Shown here one piece after another: positions 44,935-53,697 of a stretch of 64,000 nt of DNA. The translations under genes were made by a program, and so were the position numbers. Each line of letters opens with the position of its first letter. Within the stretch, counting starts at the first letter, position 1. Under the pieces are notes generated by a model, which was not told the DNA's origin, ran no database searches, and saw nothing but the letters and a program-made list of their open reading frames with translations. Source of the stretch: Streptomyces hoynatensis (GTDB lineage Bacteria; Actinomycetota; Actinomycetes; Streptomycetales; Streptomycetaceae); assembly GCF_003626535.1 (NCBI RefSeq), contig NZ_RBAL01000010.1, positions 1 to 64,000 of the forward strand, read 5' to 3'.

Positions 44935-45564
44935 ATGCGCAGGCCCATACGACTCGCCCTGCCCGCCGTGGCCGTGGCGGCGCTGGCACTGAGCGGCTGC
45001 GGCAGCGACGACGACGGCAAGACGGACTCCTCGGCGCAGGACGCCGGCACGGAGCAGAGCGAGTCCCCGGAGCAGCAGGAGAGCGGGGACCCGAGCGGGG
45101 AGGAGACGGGGAGCGGGGATTCCGCCGGGGGCGAGGGCATCGAGGGCGTGTGGTCCACCTCGGAGTCGTTCGCCGACCCGGCCGACAACCAGCTGGTGAT
45201 CGCCGGCGGCGCCGCCACCTTCGTGCTCGGCTCCTCCCCCGACAACCTCGAAGGCGGCTACTGCAGCGGCACCGCATCCGCCACCGCCCTGTCCCTGACC
45301 TGCGCGGACGGCTCCACGGAACACTCGGAGGGCACCCTGGCCCTCGACGGCGACACCCTCAACGTCACCTGGGGCTCCGGAACCGCCGAGACCTACTACC
45401 GCCAGGACGTCGAGATCCCCGACATCGGCGACCTCGACGGCAACCTGGAGGACATCCAGCGGGAGCTGGAAAACCTCGACCTGGGCGACCTGGGCGACCT
45501 GGAAGACCTGGGCAGCATGGAGGACTTGGACGACCTCGAAGACCTGGGCACGACGAACGGCTGA
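44935..45564 (+). CDS. secreted lipoprotein with Asp/Leu-repeat tail
   Basis: A 209-residue lipoprotein: signal peptide with lipobox ALSGC (Cys near residue 22), an acidic Ser/Glu/Gly-rich linker, a compact beta-rich domain (VWSTSESFADPADNQLVIAG; GGYCSGTASATALSL; GTLALDGDTLNVTWGSG) and a C-terminal run of DLGDLGDLEDLGSMEDLDD-type repeats. The domain resembles lipocalin-like secreted proteins but I cannot name it. GGGGGG precedes the ATG by 3-4 nt. It is divergent from the phosphatase gene. Confidence 0.82.
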   Translation: MRRPIRLALPAVAVAALALSGCGSDDDGKTDSSAQDAGTEQSESPEQQESGDPSGEETGSGDSAGGEGIEGVWSTSESFADPADNQLVIAGGAATFVLGSSPDNLEGGYCSGTASATALSLTCADGSTEHSEGTLALDGDTLNVTWGSGTAETYYRQDVEIPDIGDLDGNLEDIQRELENLDLGDLGDLEDLGSMEDLDDLEDLGTTNG

Positions 45565-45822
45565 GCCGGGGGCGGGCGGGCTCCGGTCAGGCAGCGGCGC
45601 ACGGTGCCATGCGCCGGAGTCCGGGGGAGCGGCCTGCCGGACCGGAGCGGCTATCGGCGGGAAATTTTTGCTGCCCAGGCAAGCGCGCTGGCTGATGGCG
45701 CAGGCATGACCCGTTATTCCCAGCCATGTCCCGCCCTTCGGTGCTCAGGGCCTCAGGCGGGTGCCGGCCCGCTCTGCAGTTCGCGGCAGTTTTACCGCTG
45801 AGGCCCCTGAGGGGCACAGCTT

Positions 45823-46680
45823 TCAGGCGGGCCACCCGGCACGGCCGGTGAGCAGGGGCGAGGCATCGCATGTGAACAGTGCGCCGAGGGCAGGTATGCC
45901 TGGGAGGGGCACGCGGGGCGGCACAACGAGGTGGCACGATTCCCATCGTCCGCATTCGCGGCGATCCGAGGGAACATGCGCCGCGACCCAGCCCCTGGGC
46001 ACGGTTGCGACTGCCACCGGCTTGAGGTCTGGCGCGAGCCTGACGAGGACAAGCTGCCATTCGGGATCGCGCAGCATCGTGTCGTACTCGTGCCGGGAAA
46101 GGTAGAGGGCAAACCGGCTGCGGCGAAGCGTCGTCTTCGCTTCCAGGTGGACCCTGCATTCCGGGGAGCGCACGGCGATGTCGTAGCCGAAACCGTCGGA
46201 CCATTCGGCGACACGCTCGATCCGTGCTCTCACCGATCCGGTGAGCAGCTCAATCAGTGCGATTTCGCCTGCGGCTCCGATGCGTACCCGTTCAGCTGCA
46301 TCCACCTTCCCCCATACGCCGCGGACTTGGGCGTACGCTTCAGCTTCGCTCATGCCCAGCGCAGCAGCCGCGCGCAAGGCATCGCCAGGGAGCTCGTCCG
46401 GCTCGCGCACGAGAACGTTGGCATCGGCCAGCCAGGCGGCTTCGCCGTGGGCAATCGCAGAGGCGAAGACTCTGTGGCGGGCGGGCACACTGCTGTTGAG
46501 ATTGACCAGCAGCCCAGTATCGCGTATCCACGCGTAAGCCGCGTCATACTGGGTCGGGGTGATGTCGCTGTACTCGCTATGTGCCATGAAGAGAGCCCGG
46601 ACCCGCGCGGCCCCGCTCGCGGGAAGCCTCTCAAGCCAGCGAACTGCCGCACGCAGGACCGGTTCAGGTGGTACCGGCAT
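45823..46680 (-). CDS. DUF3883-like PD-(D/E)XK nuclease protein
   Basis: A 285-residue protein. The N-terminal half is helical (VLRAAVRWLERLPASGAAR) and may bind DNA. The second half carries GAAGEIALIELLTG, then GFGYDIAVRSPECRVHLEAK with TT following, which fits a PD-(D/E)XK site (Asp in GYDI, Glu-x-Lys in HLEAK), followed by SRFALYLSRHEYDTML, the layout of DUF3883 endonuclease-like domains of restriction systems. It overlaps the helicase gene by 17 nt and is the third gene of a ParB-like/helicase/nuclease operon. GC is lower than in flanking DNA. Nuclease role inferred. Confidence 0.7.
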   Translation of the reverse strand: MPVPPEPVLRAAVRWLERLPASGAARVRALFMAHSEYSDITPTQYDAAYAWIRDTGLLVNLNSSVPARHRVFASAIAHGEAAWLADANVLVREPDELPGDALRAAAALGMSEAEAYAQVRGVWGKVDAAERVRIGAAGEIALIELLTGSVRARIERVAEWSDGFGYDIAVRSPECRVHLEAKTTLRRSRFALYLSRHEYDTMLRDPEWQLVLVRLAPDLKPVAVATVPRGWVAAHVPSDRRECGRWESCHLVVPPRVPLPGIPALGALFTCDASPLLTGRAGWPA

Positions 46681-48496
46681 GGAGATGGCCCATCAGCGCC
46701 TCGAGATCCCTTTGGTCCAGGCCGCTGCCGATCGCGGGTTCTTCGTCTAGGTCGGCGAGCTGCTGGACGTCGGGATCATCGAGAATTCTTCCCATGAACT
46801 GAAGCTTGTCTTGCAGACGTCCATCGACGACCTCGTCGATGGTTCCCGCTGAAGCAAGCACCGTAATCCGGGTCTCTGCCTCAGGAGCAAGGCCAAGCCG
46901 GTGAATCCGGTCAAGGCTCTGCAGGAAGCGCGCGGCAGCGAAGTCCCGGTCGACGTAGACGGCGTCGTGGCAGTGATGGTGGAGGCTGATGCCCTCCCCG
47001 AGAGTGGCCGGGTTAGACAGCAGCACGGCACAGTCCGGGTCGGCGCGGAAGCGTTCGATCTGCGCCTGGCGGTCTTCGGTTCCCCCGTGTACCACGGCTG
47101 GCGAGAAATTCCGAAGCATGCGTTCCAGCGTGTTCAGGGATCGCACGAAGGTTGACCACACAAGCGTTTTGCGTCCGCAGGCGGCGTTCTGCCTCACGAT
47201 GGCCAGGACCTCCTGGTACTTCGGAGACATCTCATAGTTCGGGAGGTCCTGCATGAGCTCGAACAGCGGGGTTCCCGCTGGTACGGCTAGCGGTGGCACC
47301 CGATAGGCGAGGGGCTCGTGCCGCGTGGTGCCGACGGAGAGCAGCGCTGGACTCGTCGCGGCCATCAGCATGTACACCACGATTCTGCCGAGCGCTTGGA
47401 AATCGCCCTCACATCCGGCGGCGCGGGCAGAGAAGCGCCCCAGGAGAGCCTCGTACACCTCCTGGTGGACCGCGGGCAGGGGAAGGAGGCGCAGGTTCGT
47501 CGTTACCGGTGGCAGCCCGAGTTCGCTCTTAGTGGTGCGGACGTACAGAGGCCGGAGAACCTGGCTGGCCCGGGCAAGGTCCCCGCCTGCGACAGCCTGC
47601 GCGACCTTCTGACGACCGTGCCCAGGCCAGACGAAGCCGAAGAGGTTCTCCAGATCTCTCACGCCATTTGGCGCAGGAGTACCTGTCATGATCAGCCGGC
47701 GCCGGGCCCTGGGACCGAGGGCGAGGCATGCTGCCCCATACGTTCCCGCGGCGCCGAGCTTCATCCGGTGCGCCTCGTCCAGGACGAGCAGGGACGGCCG
47801 CGCCGCCAGCCACTGGCCGAGTTCGTTCACAGCCCCGTCCAGTCGCTCGTAGTTGACGAGGAGGGCATCAGCGGCCGGATCTGCGCCCCGGGAGAACACC
47901 TCCATACGCAGCGGCTCGCGCAGGCACTGCTCATTCTCGTCCTGCCAGGCCTCGTAGCACGACTTCGGGCCGACGACCAGGAGCCGTTCGGCGCCCTCGC
48001 TGCGCCGCAGAGCGTGGAAGACCGCAAGGCCGACCCGGGTCTTCCCGGCTCCCGGGACTGAGAAGTTAGCGCCATGCCGCAAAGACAGAAGCTTCGCAAG
48101 ATCCCTGCGCTGGAACGTGGTCAGTGCCCCTTTCCAGTCCGGGCCAAGCAGGTCTCCGACATCCGCAGCATCGGTCTCTCCGCTGTGAGCGGCATCCGGG
48201 TCCAGGCGCTGGGCCACGGTCTGGGCATCCTTGGCTGAATCCGTGGCCAGGGCCGCCAATTGTGGGTCCCAGGCCACGCTGTCCGGCTCGGGCCAGGACG
48301 CGAGAGCCATAAGGTTGCCCAGAAGCTCGTCTATGTCGACATCGGCTGTACCGGGCGATCTCTGCACACAACTGCTGAAGGACACCGAGAGGCGCCTGAG
48401 CGCTTCCTCCCAGCCACTGCCAGCCCGGAACCTCGCTTTCGTCGCAACGTCGCCGAACTCAATCGACAGGCTCAGCCCGGTCGCCCGCGTGGGCAT
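46664..48496 (-). CDS. SNF2/SF2-type helicase of a defence-like operon
   Basis: A 610-residue DEAD/SNF2-like ATPase: motif I NFSVPGAGKTRVGLAVF, motif II LLVLDEAHRMKLG, motif III LIMTGTPAPNGVRD, a helicase C-terminal domain with LVWSTFVRSLNTL and LSNPATLGEGISLHHH, and motif VI FLQSLDRIHRLG. The N-terminal 130 residues are specific to this group. Such helicases move along DNA in restriction and other defence systems. The ATG overlaps the ParB-like gene stop (4 nt) and the 3' end overlaps the nuclease gene, so the three are translated together. Confidence 0.9.
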   Translation of the reverse strand: MPTRATGLSLSIEFGDVATKARFRAGSGWEEALRRLSVSFSSCVQRSPGTADVDIDELLGNLMALASWPEPDSVAWDPQLAALATDSAKDAQTVAQRLDPDAAHSGETDAADVGDLLGPDWKGALTTFQRRDLAKLLSLRHGANFSVPGAGKTRVGLAVFHALRRSEGAERLLVVGPKSCYEAWQDENEQCLREPLRMEVFSRGADPAADALLVNYERLDGAVNELGQWLAARPSLLVLDEAHRMKLGAAGTYGAACLALGPRARRRLIMTGTPAPNGVRDLENLFGFVWPGHGRQKVAQAVAGGDLARASQVLRPLYVRTTKSELGLPPVTTNLRLLPLPAVHQEVYEALLGRFSARAAGCEGDFQALGRIVVYMLMAATSPALLSVGTTRHEPLAYRVPPLAVPAGTPLFELMQDLPNYEMSPKYQEVLAIVRQNAACGRKTLVWSTFVRSLNTLERMLRNFSPAVVHGGTEDRQAQIERFRADPDCAVLLSNPATLGEGISLHHHCHDAVYVDRDFAAARFLQSLDRIHRLGLAPEAETRITVLASAGTIDEVVDGRLQDKLQFMGRILDDPDVQQLADLDEEPAIGSGLDQRDLEALMGHLHAGTT

Positions 48497-49905
48497 CAGT
48501 CCTCCCTCGCCGCGTCCAGAAGCCAGGCCACGCCGTCGCCGGGAGAACTGAACGTGCGGCTCGCTTGTTTCGCGAGGCGGGCCAGGCTGGCACGCAGGGT
48601 GAGCAAGGCGTCGTCGAAGGCTTCCTCGTCGAGGGCACGCTTCTGCTTTGCCTCTGCGAACTCGGCAGCGCACTGGTTCACGTAGTCAGCGGCATCCGTG
48701 AGACGTTCAGGAACAGCGACCTTCCGTTTCTGCAATTCGGCGCGCTGTCCAGCCAGCTTGACTGCTACGTCAAAGGTCTTGCGCGCCGTCTTGACGAGAG
48801 AGTCCGCAGTGGCGACCTCAGCGGCACTGAGCTTGCTTCCGGCCTGGGCGGCGGCTTTCGCCTGAAGGAGGTTGTCGGTGACCGCGCGGGCGATCTTCAG
48901 CGAAGCCGTCACGTCGGGGACCGACACACCGGGCAGGCCAGGGATGGAAACGGGGGCGGCTTCCCGCAGCCTGGGCCGAAGCTCTTCCGGCAGCCGCTCC
49001 TGCAGGTACCGGCTGTGGAAATCTGCCTCAGCGAGACGGACTGACGTCTTGGCGAAGTTCAGAACCACCATGGCCAGGCGTGCCTCTTTCAGCCGCTCGG
49101 CGGCATCCGGATCGGCCTTCGCCAGCGCGCTGTAGTCACGGTGCAGCTCACGGAGCTTCTCCTGCTGGTCCTCGAAGTCCACCAGCCTCAGCCGTATCCC
49201 GTTTCCGCTGCTACTCCGCTCGATCGCTTCCTCGATCAACTGGTACACCCAGCGGTCCTGACGGAGAGTAGCCGTCTTGATATTGAAATCGCGAGCCACG
49301 TCCTCTTCTCGCCGCCCATCCCTGAGCTCTTCCTCGATTGCCATGAGCCGGTTGATATAGGAATATGCGCGGCGCTTATCGCGGCGAAGCTGAAGAGAGA
49401 GTTCCACGCTGTTGATGTCCCGGCGGGAGGTGTCGGCCGGGAGGACCCCCACACGGATGTCCCTGACTCCGAGGTCCTTGAGGGCAGCGCATCGCGTGTT
49501 GCCGTCTACGAGGATGCCGTCGGGGCTGATGATCCCCGGCTCCTTTTGCCCAAAATCATCAAGTTCATCCCGCAGGGCCGTGTAGTCCGGATCGGTCTGG
49601 TGGGGATTAGACGGTTTGCAGCTCAGCAGGTGATGCAGATACTCCTGCGCCGCCTCACTCCATGGCTCCTCCTCGAGCACACGGTTGCGTTCCGGGTCCA
49701 GGGTGCGCTGCGCACGGATGCGGTGGGTGTCGGGATTGAAGTACAGCATGTCAACCGGCATGGAGATGACGTGCAGGTGCTTTCGCTCGCCGCGCCAGTC
49801 AACGCTGACCTTGGCTCCGTTATCCTGTACGGCCTGCTCCAGGCGCTCTTGCACCAGGGAGCGGATCTTCTCGCCCTCGGGCGGGACTCCGAACTGCACA
49901 CCCAT
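48496..49905 (-). CDS. ParB/Srx-fold protein heading the helicase operon
   Basis: A 469-residue protein from ATG 49905 (GGAGG 9 nt upstream). A ParB-like N-terminal domain is recognisable from KHLHVISMPVDMLYFNPDTH and GILVDGNTRCAALKDLGVRD; an HTH-like region follows (RREEDVARDFNIKTATLRQD). The C-terminal half is long and helical, probably coiled coil. ParB-type domains in defence loci bind nucleotides or DNA and can set substrate specificity. It is divergent from the restriction genes across a 116-bp gap. Confidence 0.75.
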   Translation of the reverse strand: MGVQFGVPPEGEKIRSLVQERLEQAVQDNGAKVSVDWRGERKHLHVISMPVDMLYFNPDTHRIRAQRTLDPERNRVLEEEPWSEAAQEYLHHLLSCKPSNPHQTDPDYTALRDELDDFGQKEPGIISPDGILVDGNTRCAALKDLGVRDIRVGVLPADTSRRDINSVELSLQLRRDKRRAYSYINRLMAIEEELRDGRREEDVARDFNIKTATLRQDRWVYQLIEEAIERSSSGNGIRLRLVDFEDQQEKLRELHRDYSALAKADPDAAERLKEARLAMVVLNFAKTSVRLAEADFHSRYLQERLPEELRPRLREAAPVSIPGLPGVSVPDVTASLKIARAVTDNLLQAKAAAQAGSKLSAAEVATADSLVKTARKTFDVAVKLAGQRAELQKRKVAVPERLTDAADYVNQCAAEFAEAKQKRALDEEAFDDALLTLRASLARLAKQASRTFSSPGDGVAWLLDAARED

Positions 49906-50021
49906 ATCAAGGGCCTCCTAGGGGACATCCGCGGTCAGCGTCTCCTGCATCATGGCAGGAGACACCGACAGCTGACGGGCCGTTGCGGCGCCCGGTGGAG
50001 CCCGCCAAGGAGGGAACCCAC

Positions 50022-50711
50022 GTGCCGATGCCCGCATGGAACGACCCGAGCCTGAAGGCCGGCACCATGGTCCGGGCGGCCCTGTGGCTCGTCCAGGAGA
50101 TCGGCGAGGGCAACACCTTCACCAAGGAGCAACTCCGAGCGGCCTTCCCGAAGGTCGCACAGGCCGACCGGCGCCTCCGGGATCTCCGCGACTACGGGTG
50201 GGTCATCCTCACCAACGCCGAGGACGCGAGCCTCCTCGCCGAAGATCAGCGTTTCGCACAGGCCGGTGTGCCGGTCTGGGACCCAGCCGCCCGCCGTGCC
50301 GCGGCGCCCCGCAAGGCGGTCTCGGCCAAGGAGAAGCAGCTGGCGATGAGTCAAGACGGCTACATGTGCACCATATGCGGCATCTCAGGCGGAGAGCCCT
50401 ATCCAGAAGACGCCCACCAGACCGCAGTGCTGTCTGTTACCCGCCGCACGACCGTCCTGCCCGACGGCCACGAAGAGACCCTGCTGGTCACCGAATGCAA
50501 GCGCTGCCGAGCCGGGTCAGATGGCGCTCCCGCCAGGGCAGACGAGGTTCTCGCGGAGATCCAGATGCTGGACGGGAGCGAACGGCGCCGGCTTCTCCGG
50601 TGGATTGATCGGGAGCGGCGCGGCTCCACCGCTCTGGAAAGGGCCTGGAACGCCTATCGACGGCTCCCCGGCCAGGCACGTGAAGAGATCCGCTCGGTGC
50701 TCGAAGGCTGA
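50022..50711 (+). CDS. restriction-linked Cys4/HNH-like protein
   Basis: A 229-residue protein. GTG 50022 is preferred because AAGGAGGG lies 7 nt upstream; ATG 50028 is an alternative. The N-terminal winged-helix-like part (DPSLKAGTMVRAALWLVQEI; LRAAFPKVAQADRRLRDLRD) is followed by a Cys-zinc site CTICGISGGE and CKRCRAG with an intervening DAHQTAV, giving an HNH-like layout. It probably helps DNA recognition or cleavage in the restriction system. The restriction endonuclease gene starts 33 nt later. Confidence 0.7.
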   Translation: MPMPAWNDPSLKAGTMVRAALWLVQEIGEGNTFTKEQLRAAFPKVAQADRRLRDLRDYGWVILTNAEDASLLAEDQRFAQAGVPVWDPAARRAAAPRKAVSAKEKQLAMSQDGYMCTICGISGGEPYPEDAHQTAVLSVTRRTTVLPDGHEETLLVTECKRCRAGSDGAPARADEVLAEIQMLDGSERRRLLRWIDRERRGSTALERAWNAYRRLPGQAREEIRSVLEG

Positions 50712-50744
50712 CACGGCAGAACCAATGATGAGGTACTCATAGAC

Positions 50745-51608
50745 ATGACAGCGGCACTGACAGTCGCAAGGCAGCACTTCCACGGGGCTCTCGCTGCTAG
50801 GCACACGCTGTCCCTGTCTCCAGACGGGGTTGCCTCTAACGCTGACAGCAACCAGAAGACCAGCACGGCTATTGCGGCAGCGATCGCCAAGGCGCTCGGT
50901 GCGCAGATCGTCCCGAAGAAGCTTGATGGCCAGCGCGCGGGGAAGCAGTTCGAGCAAGCGGTGGAGGAGTTCCTCGCTGCAGTCTTCCCCCTCTTCCGCT
51001 CGCTGCGCCCCGGCAAGTGGCGCATCGAGAACGTCGGCAGCTCACGCGGCGAGTACCAGATCTCCAAGTACGAGCCATACGCACATCTCGGGGAACTCGC
51101 GCATGTGATCGAGAGCAACCGGACGCTCGCTTCCGTCCTCGGAAACTCCTATGAGATCAGCCCCGATATCCTGGTGCTGCGGGCCCCGGAGCCGGACGGC
51201 CTCATCAACCAAGAGCGGGAGCTTGTGGACGAGGAGTCCGGCCGGTACTCCATCCTCAGGGAAGTCAACCAGGAGCGGGCGATCGTCCACGCCATAGTGT
51301 CCTGCAAGTGGACGCTCCGCAGCGACCGCGCCCAGAACGCGCGCTCTGAAGCCCTTAACGTCATCAGAAACCGGAAGGGACGCACGCCCCACATCGTGGT
51401 CGTCACCGGCGAACCCACGCCCTCAAGGCTGGCGTCCCTGGCGCTGGGCACCGGCGACATCGACACCGTCTACCACTTCGCCCTTCCCGAACTGATCCAA
51501 GCGGTCGAGAAGACGGGCAACGACGAGGCAATCAGCATGCTCAGTACGCTGGTCAATGGCAAACGTCTGCGCGATATCAGCGACCTGCCGCTGGACCTGG
51601 CCGTCTGA
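50745..51608 (+). CDS. type II restriction endonuclease, NgoMIV family
   Basis: A 287-residue protein, the size of NgoMIV (286). The catalytic triad of that family is visible as YEISPDILVLR (Asp) and HAIVSCKWTLRSDRAQ (Ser/Cys/Lys), with the accompanying ARSEALNVIRNRKGRTPHIV. NgoMIV cuts GCCGGC; the relation suggests the same or a similar site, but specificity cannot be proven here. It pairs with the HNH-like gene upstream and with the convergent C5 methyltransferase 25 nt downstream, a normal restriction-modification arrangement. Confidence 0.85.
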   Translation: MTAALTVARQHFHGALAARHTLSLSPDGVASNADSNQKTSTAIAAAIAKALGAQIVPKKLDGQRAGKQFEQAVEEFLAAVFPLFRSLRPGKWRIENVGSSRGEYQISKYEPYAHLGELAHVIESNRTLASVLGNSYEISPDILVLRAPEPDGLINQERELVDEESGRYSILREVNQERAIVHAIVSCKWTLRSDRAQNARSEALNVIRNRKGRTPHIVVVTGEPTPSRLASLALGTGDIDTVYHFALPELIQAVEKTGNDEAISMLSTLVNGKRLRDISDLPLDLAV

Positions 51609-51633
51609 ATCATGGCTGCTTCCGGCAATTCGT

Positions 51634-52893
51634 TCAGCTGATCCGTGACCGCATCTCCGCGAACCGTGCGTGCCGCTCGTGCCCCTTCTGGCCGGTGAAC
51701 CCTTTGAAGTCCACCAGCCGGTACGCACGGCCGTCGAGGCGGTCGTCTTCGTCGATCACGAAGTCGCGGGCAAGCATCGCCATGCGGCGTTCGAAAGAAG
51801 ATGAATCGATCTTTTCGCCGGAGGCCCGCACCAGCTCCTCTTCGGTCAGCGGGGACTTGGCGGCCTTCAGCGCCACGTAGAGCGGATCGTGCAGGACTTC
51901 CTTCTCTACTTCCGCAAGGTCCTTCGGCGTCCCTTTCTGCTTGAAGGCATTCACAATGGACGTTCCCACCGCGCGAGCAACAGGCGGGGGAAAAGCATTC
52001 CCAATCTGCCGGTACCTGCTCGTCTTCCGGCCAGTGAACGTCCACTGATACTCAGGAGAAGCTCCCCAGCCCTGAATTCGGGCCACCATCTCCGTAGTCA
52101 GCTTGGGAAGAAAACCCACCGGATGCGACTCGTTCGGCGGCTCGTCGGCCACACCCATCGCGTCGACGCCGAGGGCTCGCCATGCAGCCTTTGCACGAGT
52201 CGGGCCGAGATCGGCGCCACCATGTTTCTTCGAACCACCGACGATGGTGGGTGCGATTCCGTTTGCCCCGTCAGCCCATTTCCTGGCGCCGCGCCAGCCC
52301 CTGGAAGCCATGAGCTCATAGAGCTCCGTCCCGACCGTACCAGTGCACGGATTTTCGTCGGGCCAGTAGAACCACGGAGCGTCCTCGGGCCGCATTGCCA
52401 CCAGGACAAACCTGGGGCGAAGCTGCGGAACACCGTAGTCCCGCGCCTCGAGAAGCTTCCAGTCAGACCAGTACCCCTCCTCTTTCAGCCGGTCTTTCAC
52501 GTGCTGCCGGTAAGCTGCGAACCGGGGCATCGACAAACCACGCACATTCTCCAGCAGGAGGGCGCGAGGCCGAATCTTGCTCACATGCTCCACTGTCCAG
52601 GCAAAAAGATCACGCTCGTCGACGGCCCCAAGTTGCTTTCCGGCGATGGAAAACGGGGGGCACGGAACACCACCGGCAAGGAGGTCAATACCGGCAAATT
52701 CCTCTGGTTTCCAGACTTCACGGTCGGCCACATCGCCGATCCTGACGTCCCAATCCGGGCGATTCTCCTTGAGTGTCGCCGCCGCGTTCCCATCGAGTTC
52801 TACCGCCAGGGCATGGTGGAAGCCGGCGAGCTCCAGGCCCAGCGACTGGCCACCCGCGCCCGCGCAGATTTCCACGACCGACAGATCAGCCAC
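51634..52893 (-). CDS. C5-cytosine DNA methyltransferase
   Basis: A 419-residue enzyme from GTG 52893 (GGAGG 7 nt upstream). Motif I VVEICAGAGGQSLGLELAGF, motif IV GGVPCPPFSIAGKQ (catalytic Cys), motif VI LLLENVRGL, motif VIII YGVPQLRPRFVLVA, and motif X SRYRQIGNAFPPPVARAVG. An extra C-terminal winged-helix-like region (TEEELVRASGEKIDSSSFER) follows. It should protect the host from the neighbouring NgoMIV-type enzyme. It is convergent with the endonuclease and divergent from the vsr gene. Confidence 0.94.
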   Translation of the reverse strand: MADLSVVEICAGAGGQSLGLELAGFHHALAVELDGNAAATLKENRPDWDVRIGDVADREVWKPEEFAGIDLLAGGVPCPPFSIAGKQLGAVDERDLFAWTVEHVSKIRPRALLLENVRGLSMPRFAAYRQHVKDRLKEEGYWSDWKLLEARDYGVPQLRPRFVLVAMRPEDAPWFYWPDENPCTGTVGTELYELMASRGWRGARKWADGANGIAPTIVGGSKKHGGADLGPTRAKAAWRALGVDAMGVADEPPNESHPVGFLPKLTTEMVARIQGWGASPEYQWTFTGRKTSRYRQIGNAFPPPVARAVGTSIVNAFKQKGTPKDLAEVEKEVLHDPLYVALKAAKSPLTEEELVRASGEKIDSSSFERRMAMLARDFVIDEDDRLDGRAYRLVDFKGFTGQKGHERHARFAEMRSRIS

Positions 52894-52988
52894 GCTCGTA
52901 CCTCCAGGTCTGACACTCCACAGAGCTCCTATCCTCACTCATCTAACACCGTGGGTGTGACAAAGCCCCTTCGGCTACCGTATGCGCG

Positions 52989-53453
52989 ATGACCCGCAGC
53001 AGTGACCTCCCAGCCACGGCCCCGCCGACTCCGGGCCGTTCCCGCAACATGGCCGCCATCAAACGGAGGGACACCAAGCCGGAGCGGGCCATCCGATCGC
53101 TCCTGCACGCTGCGGGCAAGCGCTACCGGGTCGACGTCCGGCTGGACCTGGAAGGCGCCCGCCCACGTCCGGACATCCTCTTCACCCGGGCCAAGGTGGC
53201 GGTCTTCGTGGACGGGTGCTTCTGGCACTGCTGCCCTGAGCACGGACGCCAGCCAGGCGTTAACGCCGGATATTGGGGGCCGAAGCTCGAGCGCAACGTC
53301 GCCAGGGACCGCGCCGCGGACGAAGCGCTGCGTGCGGCTGGCTGGACCGTGGTGCGGGTATGGGAGCACGAGCCCCGCGATGAGGCCGCAGCACGGATCA
53401 TCGCGACTGTCGAGGCGGCCGCAGCACCCGATTCCTCAGGCAAGCCCAAGTGA
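52989..53453 (+). CDS. vsr: very short patch repair endonuclease (Vsr)
   Basis: A 154-residue Vsr: NMAAIKRRDTKPERAIRSLL, the active-site strand RPDILFTRAKVAVFVDGCFW, then HCCPEH and YWGPKLERNVARD. Vsr nicks next to T:G mismatches formed when methylated cytosine deaminates, and is commonly encoded beside C5 methyltransferases. 95 bp separates it from the divergent methyltransferase start. The weak ribosome-binding site suggests a short leader. Confidence 0.93.
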   Translation: MTRSSDLPATAPPTPGRSRNMAAIKRRDTKPERAIRSLLHAAGKRYRVDVRLDLEGARPRPDILFTRAKVAVFVDGCFWHCCPEHGRQPGVNAGYWGPKLERNVARDRAADEALRAAGWTVVRVWEHEPRDEAAARIIATVEAAAAPDSSGKPK

Positions 53454-53660
53454 CCACGCGGCACCGCATCCTCCTTGCCCCGAGTTGATCTTGCCGTCCT
53501 GACGCAGCTCCCCGCCTCACCATGAGGAACGGCACGGCCCCCTCGTCGCAGCCTCGGCGATTGCCAGCCCCGAGCCTGTCACCTCGCTTCTCTCTCCACC
53601 CCGTGCCGAAGCCCCCGCCACCGCGGCCCAGTTGGGGGTCCCAGAGGAGGGGTTGGTAGA

Positions 53661-53697
53661 TGGACTGAGTACCGGTAGTCAGTTAGGCTGCTTAGCG
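53661..53697 (+). promoter_or_regulatory. probable leaderless promoter with palindromic operator (PadR operon)
   Basis: A -10 TAGGCT (53684-53689) lies 7 nt before the GTG at 53697, so transcription probably starts at or next to the start codon. A TGGACT at 53661-53666 is a possible -35 (17-nt spacer). The spacer holds ACTGAGTACCGGTAGTCAGT (53664-53683), palindromic except for two G positions, an ideal PadR autorepressor site. Confidence 0.65.

Noticed and set aside
45823..53453. DISARM, Dnd or BREX system
   Set aside because: No DUF1998, PLD, PglZ or Dnd proteins; helicase, ParB-like and NgoMIV genes do not fit those definitions.
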